DNA of 10,000 nt from Acropora yongei (GCA_014634225.1 BLFN01000345.1:2730482-2740481), one strand, 5' to 3'. Numbered from the stretch's first letter, positions 1 to 7,180 are shown. The notes: a model not told the origin generated them from the letters alone. Translations and numbers: made by a program.

Positions 1-722
1 TCTTATCGTACTTAAAGGGATTTTAACACATATTTGAAGTGACGATTTGCTCGAATTGATTTCGACTAGATTGTTTGACACATAAATAAGTATTTAATAA
101 ATTTTGAGGATTTCATGCCCACAAATTTTCTATAATTACTCCAGGTACCCAGTTTCAAACCGTCAGCATTAAAAAGCAATCGCTAAGCTTTCAAAATAGG
201 TTTTTAAAACTCAGGGCAACTTATGAAATGAATTTTTGGGAACACGAAATTCAGGCAGCACTTGAGTGAAATTTGACCTTTCTGATTTGACGGGTTTGAA
301 GTTCGGCGCGACACAGGAATCAGGGTCCCAGAAGGTCAGGAATCAACATTCAAACAAATGTTTTCGTCAAAATACGTTTATCTTAGGCAGTCGCAAGTCC
401 CACAGTGTTACATTCATTGACATTAGGTGGCAAAGTTTACTCCAGTTTTCAGCAGGAAAAACTCGTATCCTGCTTTTCAGGTGTTTGAACTTGGCTTGCG
501 ATTTGTAGATACATACATTTCGCTTTTGTCACGATACATCGAAGTGTTCAAACACCTACCCTGTTTAGCATATATAAATCAGATCTAAAATAAGTTTTCT
601 TATACCTTATGTTCCTGTTTGTCCTGCGTCTTCATTTCCGTAAAAGCTTGGTCAAACTACAAGAAAATGTCGGTCCGCTTGACGTAATAGAGACCTCATG
701 TGAATGCCCATACGTGATTCAA
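1..722 (+). repeat. Left terminal inverted repeat arm
   Basis: The reverse complement of this stretch matches the right arm in order along its whole length. Strong blocks are 181-300 against 4075-4205 (shared words include TCAGAAAGGTCAAATTTCAC and CCCAAAAATTCATTTCAT), 340-500 against 3905-4060 (GTTCAAA.ACCTGAAAA), 560-665 against 3740-3836 (CTAAACAGG, TTGTAGTTTG, AATGAAGAC) and 700-722 against 3670-3700 (TCACGTA). The outer end matches as well: bases 1-11, reversed, give GTACGATAAGA against GTACGATAAAA on the right. Weaker similarity may run on to about 885. The arm has no coding signal, and its open frames are accidental. Confidence 0.8.
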
Positions 723-983
723 GGTTTTGTTACTTAACACGCCACAGAGCGAAACCGAACACAGGAAACCAAAAACACGTGGAGATCAAAACGAAAAAAA
801 TAATTATAGATTTAAAAAATGCAAGTCACCGTGGAACACTGATAACTTGAACTCAGCCAACTTAAATTCCCAACTTTACTCGTGCTGGTTTCTTTTTTCA
901 TGTGATAGTCTTTAGGAAAGTTAAACCACGCCTGTACTCGACGTGCTACCTCGAACTGCTTTTACTGCCTTCAAAGGTTCGAG

Positions 984-1541
984 CTACACTGGCTGTACTG
1001 TGATACGTTCGAGAATGCGCAAGAGCGGGGGCCTACAAGTTTCCTCTATAAAAGCCAGATGAGGCTTCTTCCTGTGAACAGAGGGGTCATACTTCATATT
1101 GAAGTGGGAGCAATTCTCGTGTAGCTGGGCTACTGCCAGCTTACTGAGTTTGTTGGACGAGGTCATTGCAGGGAGGTTCCACGTGTCGTAGACTATGAGG
1201 TGCTCTGGTGTGCATTGCATCAGGTTGGTGTTGGGCACATCTGAGAAAGCCTCTTGATCTTCGGCGGCTCGGTCATTCTCGTCCGTTTCTTCATCGTCGT
1301 CTTCTGCGGAGACAGCGTGGCGATGTTTGGCGGCGGTTCGGGAGAAGAAGCTCTGGATCTGCCCCGTGGTCAGGAACTCAGCTACCGTGAACCGGCGCTC
1401 AAATCTTTCGTTTCGCGAATACCGCATTTCCCGTGCAAATTTGTTCAGTGTTAGCCCTATGGCCCGTCTCAATGCCAGTTTAAACTTGTCCTCCAGGTAC
1501 TTCCTCTGGTCTTTTGTAAATCTGGCTGCTTTCTTGGATCC
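984..1541 (-). pseudogene. C-terminal segment of the same gene with FLT-QI-SFFSR module
   Basis: The open frame runs from after a TAA at 1542-1544 to the TAG at 984-986, about 185 codons. It begins SKKAARFTKDQRKYLEDKF and continues to KFAREMRYSRNERFERRFT and AEFLTTGQIQSFFSRTAAK. A very acidic linker follows (AEDDDEETDEND), then LIVYDTWNLPAMTSSNKLSK and a final RKKPHLAFIEE. The FT..Q..YL..KF / EFLT..QI.SFFSR pair is a module I know from the C-terminal ends of cnidarian multi-copy proteins, often after C2H2 fingers. The NKLSK.AVAQL...RKKPHLAFIEE end resembles a SAP-like helix pair. Just upstream (about 1565-1545) LLQLGWAL precedes the stop in the same frame, so that TAA is a nonsense mutation inside the old coding region. 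The zinc-finger part expected upstream is not visible. This is the longest preserved piece, but no start codon or promoter belongs to it. Confidence 0.65.
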
Positions 1542-1699
1542 TTATAGGGCCCAGCCTAGCTGTAGCAACCCAACGACCTCATTGTTCAGCACTCTCTTTA
1601 TTACCTTGGTCTTCGCTGGTTCTGGTCTCGGATGATTTTAACAGTTTCTTTTGCCAGCATGGGACAAAATATCCAGGTGGCAATTCGAATACCTACGAC

Positions 1700-2113
1700 G
1701 AACGTTCGTTGACAAAGCGACGAGCGTGCGCCTTGACCGTTGCAGCTTCACGAGCGCATGCACCCTTTCCTCGATCCCTGGGAATCGCTGAAGTCTACTC
1801 TCTCTAAGGGGATGCCGGTGTCCTCTTCCATCAGACGGCTCACTTCGTACGACCACATTAATGTGCCAAGAGATACCTCGTTTCTTAAACCACTCCAAGC
1901 TTGGGTTTCTCAGTACCTCAACGGCAGCTACTTCATAGCCCAGTCTTGGGTTATTACTACCTTGGTCTCGTCGAGTTGACCAAAGACTGTAGTGTGTGCC
2001 TATTCTTGCTGCGGTGACTTCAGTTGATGGGCCTTCTAGGCCTGTATCTCTTACACTGCACTCTGGTAAGTATAGAGAACGATATTTCGCACATCCTCCG
2101 GGATAGTGGAACT
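1700..2113 (-). pseudogene. Central, possibly catalytic, segment of the same broken gene
   Basis: One minus-strand frame reads IPEDVRNIVLYTYQSAV, then KAHQLKSPQQE, QLDETKVVITQDWAMK and LPLRY. It is interrupted by five stops all in this same frame (lowest coordinates 2051, 2036, 2000, 1928, 1910). The match then jumps frame to EWFKKRGISWHINVVVR (about 1900-1845), jumps back to EEDTGIPLERVDFSDSQG (about 1830-1775), and jumps again to CAREAATVKAHARRFVNER (about 1762-1702). The order is that of the multi-copy cnidarian family. From memory of intact members, a stretch between the WHI and VDFSD blocks is deleted here. Acidic residues in TQDWAMK (Asp at 1943-1945) and VDFSD (Asp at 1793-1795) are candidate metal-binding residues of an RNase H-like nuclease fold. 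That role is my inference, not established. Confidence 0.6.
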
Positions 2114-2210
2114 CTTAGAAAGGGCTGGCTCTACACTCAACGGAGAGAGTTATATTTTTAGGGTACACTTAGTGCGTAACTGGTAGTGGTCATGTTGTGA
2201 CATCAGATAT

Positions 2211-2480
2211 TTATACTCTCCAGTAGCGATTGGGGGACTTCTCAACGTCGCTAGACTTGAGGCGAGCCTCCCATAAACTGCCGCTGTCTTCAGGACTTAT
2301 GATCTCCAACGTCGAGGCTATGACATATGCCGCTGTTCCAATATACTTACTCTTGGCTTTGGAAGAGGTCAGTTGGCTCCAGGGCTTTTTCTGGACGGTG
2401 AGGATTGGTTTGTCACAAACAGTAAGGAAGTCATTCTGCTTCCCACGGCGTATGGCCAAACCTACACCGTTGCCTCTGTC
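2211..2480 (-). pseudogene. N-terminal segment of broken TQDWAMK/FFSR-family gene
   Basis: An open frame with no ATG near its start runs from the stop at 2481-2483 to TGA/TAA-bounded noise at 2211-2213. It reads ...NDFLTVCDKPILTVQKKPW..., then SKYIGTAAYVIASTLEIISP and EDSGSLWEARLKSSDVEK. I recognise the block ending in ISPEDSG.LW as the N-terminal part of a large multi-copy protein family of cnidarian genomes whose biochemical function I do not know. Downstream on the minus strand (2113 to 984) the central and C-terminal parts follow in the right order, which supports one ancestral gene. After DVEK the similarity stops. The next 100 bases hold nothing alignable, so a segment is missing or scrambled. 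The frame is probably an ancient fragment rather than a working exon. Confidence 0.55.
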
Positions 2481-2483
2481 TTA

Positions 2484-3230
2484 CTAGCGGATAGTACAGT
2501 GCTGCTTCGATCCGTTGCCTCTGGTATTTACAGACTGATAATGGATGCATTCCCCATAGCCTGGCACAGATTACTCACAGCGCTTCCAGGTTTCTCTTTT
2601 TCAAAGAAAGAGATGAAAGCGTCCTTTCTTTCCTTTTTCTGTTGGTGACATAATTGCGGGGCCAGGGAAATGTTACATAACTTTTGCCGGAAGCACCATC
2701 TAATACCAAAATCATCGCTGGGCTTAGGAAAAATTGATATTTGAAAGATCGAGTCAACAAAACGAAAACTGATAACGATGATCGCATAACCGGGCACTTA
2801 TTGCTTTACTGGAGATAGTCCATGGCGCAAGCGTTAAATTTGACGTTATACAATATAAAGCAACAACAAAAAGAATCCAACACAAACCCTACCCCCGGAA
2901 AACAAGAAAAAAAAAACAAAGGAGAGAACAAGAGCAAAAGCTTGCACTTTCCGCCCTGGGCCGTCCCTTATTACTTTGACTCCCGCGTTACAATTATAAT
3001 TGCTGGGTTATTAAATACCAAAAGATCAGACCGACAACATGAAAATGGCATATAGAATCTTAACTCTAGCTTGCAAAAAAGCGTCCATGCTTTTCGATGC
3101 CCGTTCATTGATAAATTAACTTACGAGAAAATATGTAAACCTTTCTATTTTTAACCATCATCTGGAAGCGCGCGTACACAACATCAAAGTACAGCTCAAC
3201 GTGATATTAAAAAAACATGTCTCACACTTA
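2484..3230. other. Element core without recognisable coding sequence
   Basis: This lies between the N-terminal gene segment and the possible 5' exon. It is AT-rich with A-runs near 2905-2920. A minus-strand open stretch at 2528-2797 has lysine/phenylalanine-rich low-complexity content and no motif I know. A 12-bp direct repeat CCGTTGCCTCTG occurs at 2467 and 2512. If the exon at 3231-3353 is real, this region would be its intron together with lost coding sequence. Confidence 0.4.
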
Positions 3231-3353
3231 CCTACCCTGGCTAATATCAGCTCTACTTCGAATAGCAACATTAGCCAGCAGACGTGTACCACGATCCCTA
3301 CTTATTTGCAGCGCTAGAGAAAATTTTGGATTGATGCCAGTGTGAGTGTGAGA
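3231..3353 (-). pseudogene. Possible 5' exon of the element-borne gene
   Basis: From the codon at 3353-3351 the minus strand is open and reads SHTHTGINPKF..., then LALQISRDRGTRLLANVAIR and SRADISQ, which has coding character rather than repeat noise. It meets a strong donor, GTAG|GTAAGTG (GT at 3231-3230), with an alternative donor CAGG|GTAGGT four bases earlier. An in-frame TGA lies immediately upstream (3356-3354), so the exon would have to begin with an acceptor near there. The ATACAG at about 3360-3365 is weak. It has the same strand and the same flanking inverted repeats as the broken gene at 984-2480, which makes it a candidate upstream exon of that gene, but no residue-level match was recognised. 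Confidence 0.3.
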
Positions 3354-3669
3354 TCAGGCTGTATCGGGTGCTATTACTCTCATTAGGTTGTTTCCCAATC
3401 TGATAGAATGCAGGAAAAATATGGGTAGGGCAAAAAGTGTTAAACTACAGAAAAAAAAAAAGCAGCACGTCATTTACATAGCGCTTATGTCTGCTGTTTG
3501 ACGCCTTCGGGGATTACAAGTAAGTGATTGAAATACTGTCAAGTTTGAAAATTTGAGTTGTCAGCTTATTACAATGGCATAACTAACAGAATTGGATTTT
3601 TTTTCACATGCTAGAAATCATTTTAAAACTACCTTGGTTGCCGGTGAGTCATCTTATGTAACAAAAGAA

Positions 3670-4480
3670 TCTCGAGTCACGTAACGGGACTTTCAATTGA
3701 CTCGTGACAAATCTAGTGACACATTTAGCGCGGGAGAGTTTCGTTGTAGTTTGCCTTATCTTTTGCAAAATGAAGACAAATAAGGCCACAAGGTACAAAC
3801 AAACATATTGTGCAGCCGATTGTACACTAAACAGGATACGATACGTATTTAGTGTAGATTGTGATGTGATAAGAACTTGACCCGTGTGATTATCATAGCG
3901 AGGCACGTTCAAATACCTGAAAACCCAAATATGAGTTTTTTGGCTCACAATTGCTGTACCTTTTTTTCACTAAATTTCAATGCATGTATGTATTATTGTG
4001 GAGCTTGCAATTGCCTATATTACGCAGATTTTGGCTGAACATCTGTCTGAATGTGGAATTGTGTCTCGCCGAACCTCAAACCCTTTTAAGTCAGAAAGGT
4101 CAAATTTCACTCAAGTGCTGTCAGAATTTCGCGTTCCCAAAAATTCATTTCATGGGTTGCCGTAAGTTTTAAAAACATATTTTGAAAGCTAAGAGATTGC
4201 TTTTTAATGTGGAATATCTTTTGTTGTTTTAAACTAGGTACCGGGAGTAGTTTTAGGCTTTCGAATTTCGAGAAAATTTTGCAGCCGTGAAACCTTTGGT
4301 AATTTGATAAATATTTAAAAACGTGTAAAATAATCTAAATGCAATCAGTTCGAGCAAATGACCACTTAAATGAGTTAAGTTTGGTAATTTGGTGAATATT
4401 TAAAAACGTGTAAGATAACGCAACCGCAATCAGTTCGAGCAAATGAGCACACGGTAAAATGCGTTTAGTACGATAAAAAG
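3670..4480 (-). repeat. Right terminal inverted repeat arm
   Basis: This is the partner of the left arm. It is about 85 bp longer, and the excess is accounted for by a tandem duplication at 4295-4464. The recognisable outer end is GTACGATAAAA (4468-4478). It runs into a short palindrome AAAAAGCTTTTT (4475-4486) at the junction with non-element DNA. Similarity may reach inward to about 3540 at a low level (AGTTTGAAAATTTGAGTTG against the reversed 850-885). Long open frames on either strand here have no counterpart in the left arm and are not genes. Confidence 0.8.
4295..4464 (+). repeat. Two 85-bp tandem units inside the right inverted repeat
   Basis: Unit one begins at 4295 and unit two at 4380, both starting TTTGGTAATTTG and sharing AATATTTAAAAACGTGTAA and CAATCAGTTCGAGCAAATGA. 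They differ at about a dozen positions, so the duplication is not recent. Each unit carries the word TTCGAGCAAAT (4349-4359 and 4434-4444), which also lies once in the left arm on the opposite strand (45-55). The word is thus subterminal at both ends and could be a binding site, but that is inference. Confidence 0.85.
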
Positions 4481-4489
4481 CTTTTTGGG

Positions 4490-4960
4490 TTGAGTAATAT
4501 TTGAATTAGATTCAAATCAAGCTCTTCTCGTAGCCCGGTTCTGGGGCTCCGAAAAAGCGGTCTGGTGAAGGCCGTGAAGCTCCCTAACTTGACACCTGAG
4601 TAGAGTAGCTAGGGTAATGTGCAGAATTTTTTGATAATTCCCAACCCTGATCGATATTTACAGACATCCGCTCTTAAGTTCGTACACAGCAGAACGTAAT
4701 AGACAAACGAGCAATCAAATCAAAAATCTGCAAGTCTACTTACATATCTTGATGCCTTCTAGAGCAACATGTTTGTCACACGTATAAACTCTGTCCTTCC
4801 TTATTTGTTCTCTGAAATCGGCGTCCAATTTTCTGGCCATTCCTCGCGCTTTTTTTCTTGGCCTTTTGCAGATGCTAAATCCCGATTCCTTTGGTTCCAC
4901 GGCAGGATCTACAGTCAAAAACCAAACAGTTTTTGCTTTCGCCTGGCATTGCCAAGGCAT
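4490..4960 (-). pseudogene. Broken two-exon THAP zinc-finger gene fragment
   Basis: THAP domains are DNA-binding C2CH zinc fingers with a C-x(2-4)-C pair, a conserved Trp and a C-x2-H pair. Here the minus strand starts MPWQCQAKAK at 4960 and shows C-x4-C as CLVFDC (4911-4928) in a second frame. The expected Trp falls in EKKREEW in a third frame, and RKLDADFREQIRKDR followed by YTCDKH (CDKH at 4769-4780) returns to the first frame, so two small frameshifts break the domain. Exon 1 ends at 4744 with the perfect donor T|GTAAGT. A 148-bp intron ends with the pyrimidine-rich acceptor CTACTCTACTCAG (AG at 4597-4596). Joining restores a Cys codon and continues VKLGSFTAFTRPLFRSP, like the segment after the THAP domain in related genes. 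Exon 2 then runs without a stop into the right end of the inverted-repeat element, where it is lost. It may be a host gene or a THAP-containing mobile gene. Confidence 0.6.
4499..4517. repeat. Short palindrome with 8-bp arms beside the element junction
   Basis: ATTTGAAT and ATTCAAAT form perfect arms around a 3-base loop, 18 bases outside the recognisable end of the right inverted repeat. It is AT-rich and could arise by chance. It lies inside the continued reading frame of the THAP gene exon 2, so it is not an RNA terminator in any supported sense. Confidence 0.35.
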
Positions 4961-5193
4961 GTTTTTTCAAAGATATGGAACAGTCGAAATCGTTTAAGCA
5001 CGCAAAATAAACACAACAATTAATGGCGCCTCACAAGCGTAACGCCGTGCACGGTCACTGTCACGTGACATACCGTAATTCGAAAAATAACCTACTTTTC
5101 TGAAGTTTGCTGGGTTCCTAATCAGTCTCCTGTATTGACTCTGGAAAAAGTGAGTAAACGGGGGCTTATAAGTTAAAGTGAAAAAAAACCTAC

Positions 5194-5261
5194 CTCGAAG
5201 CTGTAACAAGGGCTGTGATTGAAGCTAGGGTCAGAGCAATTAGAGCGACCTTGGTCTTCAT
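5194..5261 (-). CDS. Orphan first exon encoding a signal peptide
   Basis: An ATG at 5261 (minus strand, G at position -3) opens a frame of 22 codons plus two bases. It starts MKTKVALIALTL and continues ASITALVTAS: a basic start, a hydrophobic core of about 14 residues and small residues suited to signal peptidase cleavage. The frame meets the donor GAG|GTAGGT exactly at 5194 and would stop at once if not spliced. This is the classic shape of the first coding exon of a secreted or membrane protein with a phase 2 intron. No matching second exon is recognised downstream toward base 1. The next minus-strand gene material is the THAP fragment, whose domain does not normally follow a signal peptide. 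The rest may lie beyond the window or be lost. Longer open frames on both strands across 5173-5488 overlap it and show no family resemblance. Confidence 0.5.
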
Positions 5262-5481
5262 TACAGCGAACTACACTAGCGATTTCAGGAGGTGAGCCTT
5301 GTGCTGTTTCCTGGTCAGTTCGTCGACCTGTTAACACCACTGATTTGTTAACCTTGGAAAACGCAACGGCAATCAAAGGGCGGAGAAGTGGTGGTGGAGA
5401 GAAAACGTTGTTGAAAAATTCGCTTTGGGTACGCGACGATCACGTTCTCTTCAATATCCCAAAAAGAATAGAGATTAAGAG

Positions 5482-6300
5482 GGTATAATTAGCGATGACC
5501 ATAAATGGAACACTCACGTTGAATATGTAATTGCCAAGGCAGCTAAGAGATTATACGCACTTAGGTTGTTGAAGCGTGCAGGAGTCATGCCAGTGTACAC
5601 ATGTAATATTAGATCCATCTTAGAGTATGTAAGTGTGGAGAGATATTCCGGCATACCTTTCTGACGCTATTAAATCTATACAAAGAAGAGCTTTAAGAAT
5701 ATTCTTTCCAAAAACTAGCTATCAACAACCCCTAGCTCAAGCAAATTTGACATTGGTAGTAAATCGGCAGCCAAGGCAGCTAAGAGATTATACGCACTTA
5801 GGTTGTTGAAGCTTGCAGGAGTCATGCCAGAGAACGTGCTCAAGGTGTACACATGTAATATTGGATCGAGTATGCTGCGCAAGTGTGGCAAGACATTCCT
5901 GCATACCTCTCTGACGCTATTAAATCTATACAGAGAAGAGCTTTAAGAAGAATATTTCCAAACTCTTGTTCTGAACAAGCCCTAGATAAAGCAAATTTGT
6001 CATCGGTAGTAGATCGCAGGATATTTATTTGTAAAAACGTGATGGCGGATGTGAGGAGCCCTGCAAGTTATGACAAGATCAGTTAAGATCAGGAAGTGAT
6101 AAGCCACTACAAAAATGAAAAGGACAGAGGGCAAATGATCTTTTCACTTTTACGAGGTTCTCGTGATTCCAATTATTATCTTAATACTTATGATTGTAAA
6201 TAGACTTAATTATTTTTGTAAATTGCACTGTTTATTCAGTTTTTAGCTCCCAGAAGTATTATTAATTTTATATTTATTTTATTTATCTCGTGTGTTGTTA
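5482..6300 (+). mobile_element. 3' end of a non-LTR retrotransposon (post-RT region and 3' UTR)
   Basis: The plus strand reads GIISDDHKWNTHVEYVIAKA followed by AKRLYALRLLKRAGV, then VWQDIPAYLSDAIKSIQRRA and IFPNSCSEQALDKANLSSVV, and ends DVRSPASYDKIS near 6084. This is the region after the reverse-transcriptase core in cnidarian non-LTR (LINE) elements. The catalytic core and endonuclease are absent, so the copy is 5' truncated, as is usual for target-primed insertion. The coding part is broken by a stop at 5662-5664 and by frameshifts, and about 240 bp is tandemly duplicated. The following AT-rich stretch to about 6300-6390 (ATTTATTTTATTTATC and similar) fits the element's 3' UTR. No clear poly-A tail or target duplication was found. 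Confidence 0.8.
5533..6018 (+). repeat. Tandem duplication inside the non-LTR fragment
   Basis: Copy one (5533-5769) and copy two (5770 to about 6018) both start GCCAAGGCAGCTAAGAGATT and both end near GTAGTARATCG. Copy one lacks a 15-base in-frame segment present in copy two (after GTCATGCC) and 5 bases after GAGTATG. Copy two lacks 7 bases (CATCTTA) present in copy one. Each copy therefore keeps sequence the other lost. The copies differ at many single bases, so the duplication predates much of the decay. Confidence 0.85.
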
Positions 6301-6410
6301 TTACCTTATCATTATTTAATATATAGAAAGAAACTTAAACATTCTACTTGTAAACAAATATTTTTTTTGTAAGTAACAGTATACGCAAGAAATTTTATAC
6401 AGTGGTTTAG

Positions 6411-6623
6411 CAAACAAGGGTGCACGACTCATGTGGTCCAATGGGCTTATGTAAATGTATAGAAAATGGAAAAGTCACGGTATCTCAACACTTGGTTTTG
6501 AGAGGATACGTCACGCCCTACGTGATTGCACCACATGTCTGCGAGGTGAATAAAAACTGGTTAATTTTTCAGCCGGATGAGATTGATAGGGTAGATGAAA
6601 TGAAGTCTTTTTTATCGGTTTAA
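6411..6623 (+). CDS. Candidate terminal coding exon, unknown protein
   Basis: An acceptor-like GTGGTTTAG ends at 6410 after a T-rich and AT-rich tract. From 6411 the frame is open for 70 codons to a TAA at 6621-6623. It reads QTRVHDSCGPMGLCKCIENG, KVTVSQHLVLRGYVTPYVIA, PHVCEVNKNWLIFQPDEIDR and ends VDEMKSFLSV. The balanced composition and the Cys, Gly, Pro and Trp pattern look like real protein, unlike the surrounding low-complexity DNA. The upstream in-frame TAG is itself the last part of the acceptor, which agrees with a phase 0 exon. I do not recognise the family. Its upstream exons are not visible, since a retrotransposon fragment occupies the DNA just before it. It could be the last exon of a host gene or a remnant of yet another mobile gene. 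No AATAAA follows closely. Confidence 0.4.
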   Translation, partial: QTRVHDSCGPMGLCKCIENGKVTVSQHLVLRGYVTPYVIAPHVCEVNKNWLIFQPDEIDRVDEMKSFLSV

Positions 6624-6916
6624 CTTTCTGACAGGCCGGTCGAAAAAAGCTATTTTTGTCTATAAGATCAACTGATGTGTAATTTGCGCGTCTAGTATGT
6701 TTTTGTTTTGTTTTGTTTTTTTTTTATGAATTTAAACATTCCGGATGTACGCACCAACTTTTCCGCATTGAAGAACAGGCCGATGAACATGTCTGCTTGC
6801 CTCTTTGTGTCTCTTTAACAAGCTGCCTGAAATGAAAGACTCTTTTTTTTTTAGTATTTGTACGTGATCAAGATCAAGCAGACCCAAAAACCTCGATTCC
6901 ATGTCACGTAAATTTT
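6624..6916. other. AT-rich stretch with T-runs, no gene seen
   Basis: It contains a TTTTG-type low-complexity run (about 6700-6730) and a second T-run ending TTTTTTTTAG (6844-6854). The latter resembles a splice acceptor but is not followed by a convincing open frame. Nothing else is supported. Confidence 0.4.
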
Positions 6917-7044
6917 GATTGCATAAATTAGTGTCGGGATGCTGAGATGAAGGCCACGTACGTAAAGGAGGGTTTTGAATAAGATCGCATGAATTAAGGT
7001 TGGGCTTATGAGATGCACGTCATGTACATTACAGGAGGGTTTTG
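6917..7044 (+). repeat. Imperfect tandem duplication of about 64 bp
   Basis: Unit one (about 6917-6977) and unit two (about 6981-7044) share the frame AT.GCAT.AATTA, then GATG, CACGT, and a common end GGAGGGTTTTG, with small gaps. A minus-strand open frame spanning both units (6851-7057) repeats the pattern ISPTLIHAI / SIPTLIYAI. It therefore simply reflects the repeat and is not a gene. Confidence 0.65.
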
Positions 7045-7109
7045 TATGTTGGGGCATGCACGTGCGCTGGTCTACAATTTTCGACGAAAATGTTTAGTAC
7101 ACTTGCTTG

Positions 7110-7180
7110 AGAGGGTCACGTTTCGAAAGGGAAGTTTTGAAAGGGAAGTTTAGAAAGGGAAATTTAGAGAGGGAAGTTTA
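7110..7180 (+). repeat. 14-bp minisatellite beside a retrotransposon 3' end
   Basis: Four near-identical units of GAAAGGGAAGTTTA occupy 7125-7138, 7139-7152, 7153-7166 and 7167-7180, with one or two changes each. A more decayed unit (GAGAGGGTCACGTTT) precedes them at about 7110-7124. The array ends a few bases before the likely 3' terminus of the minus-strand non-LTR element, so it may be that element's repetitive tail. Confidence 0.85.

Larger units (their letters stand above)
1..4480. mobile_element. Old DNA-transposon-like element with very long terminal inverted repeats
   Basis: The first 722 bases, read as reverse complement, align with about 3670-4480, so the two arms form a long inverted repeat around a core of about 2.9 kb. 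The core holds, on the minus strand, a broken gene of a multi-copy cnidarian family. Inverted repeats around one large gene are the layout of a class II transposon. The arms differ at many positions (I estimate by eye about two thirds to three quarters identity), so the element is old and surely immobile. The left end falls at the window edge and may continue outside, so no target-site duplication can be checked. The superfamily is not recognised. A chance insertion of an unrelated gene remnant between two inverted repeat copies cannot be excluded. Confidence 0.7.

Noticed and set aside
1208..1635. Three overlapping plus-strand open frames opposite the FFSR segment
   Set aside because: They are antisense shadows of the minus-strand segment, which has recognisable motifs and codon-like composition; the plus frames have none.
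2590..2640. TTTCTCTTTTTC / AAAGAAAGAGA hairpin-like sequence
   Set aside because: It is purine/pyrimidine low complexity, the pairing is imperfect and no functional context is visible.
3649..4172. Open frames on both strands across 3649-4172
   Set aside because: They lie within the right inverted-repeat arm, are not preserved in the left arm and show no motif.
5173..5488. Long open frames of 67 and 89 codons on opposite strands
   Set aside because: Neither resembles a known protein. The only convincing coding signal here is the shorter signal-peptide frame at 5194-5261, in a different frame.
6851..7057. Minus-strand 68-codon open frame
   Set aside because: It spans an imperfect tandem duplication and its peptide just repeats that pattern.
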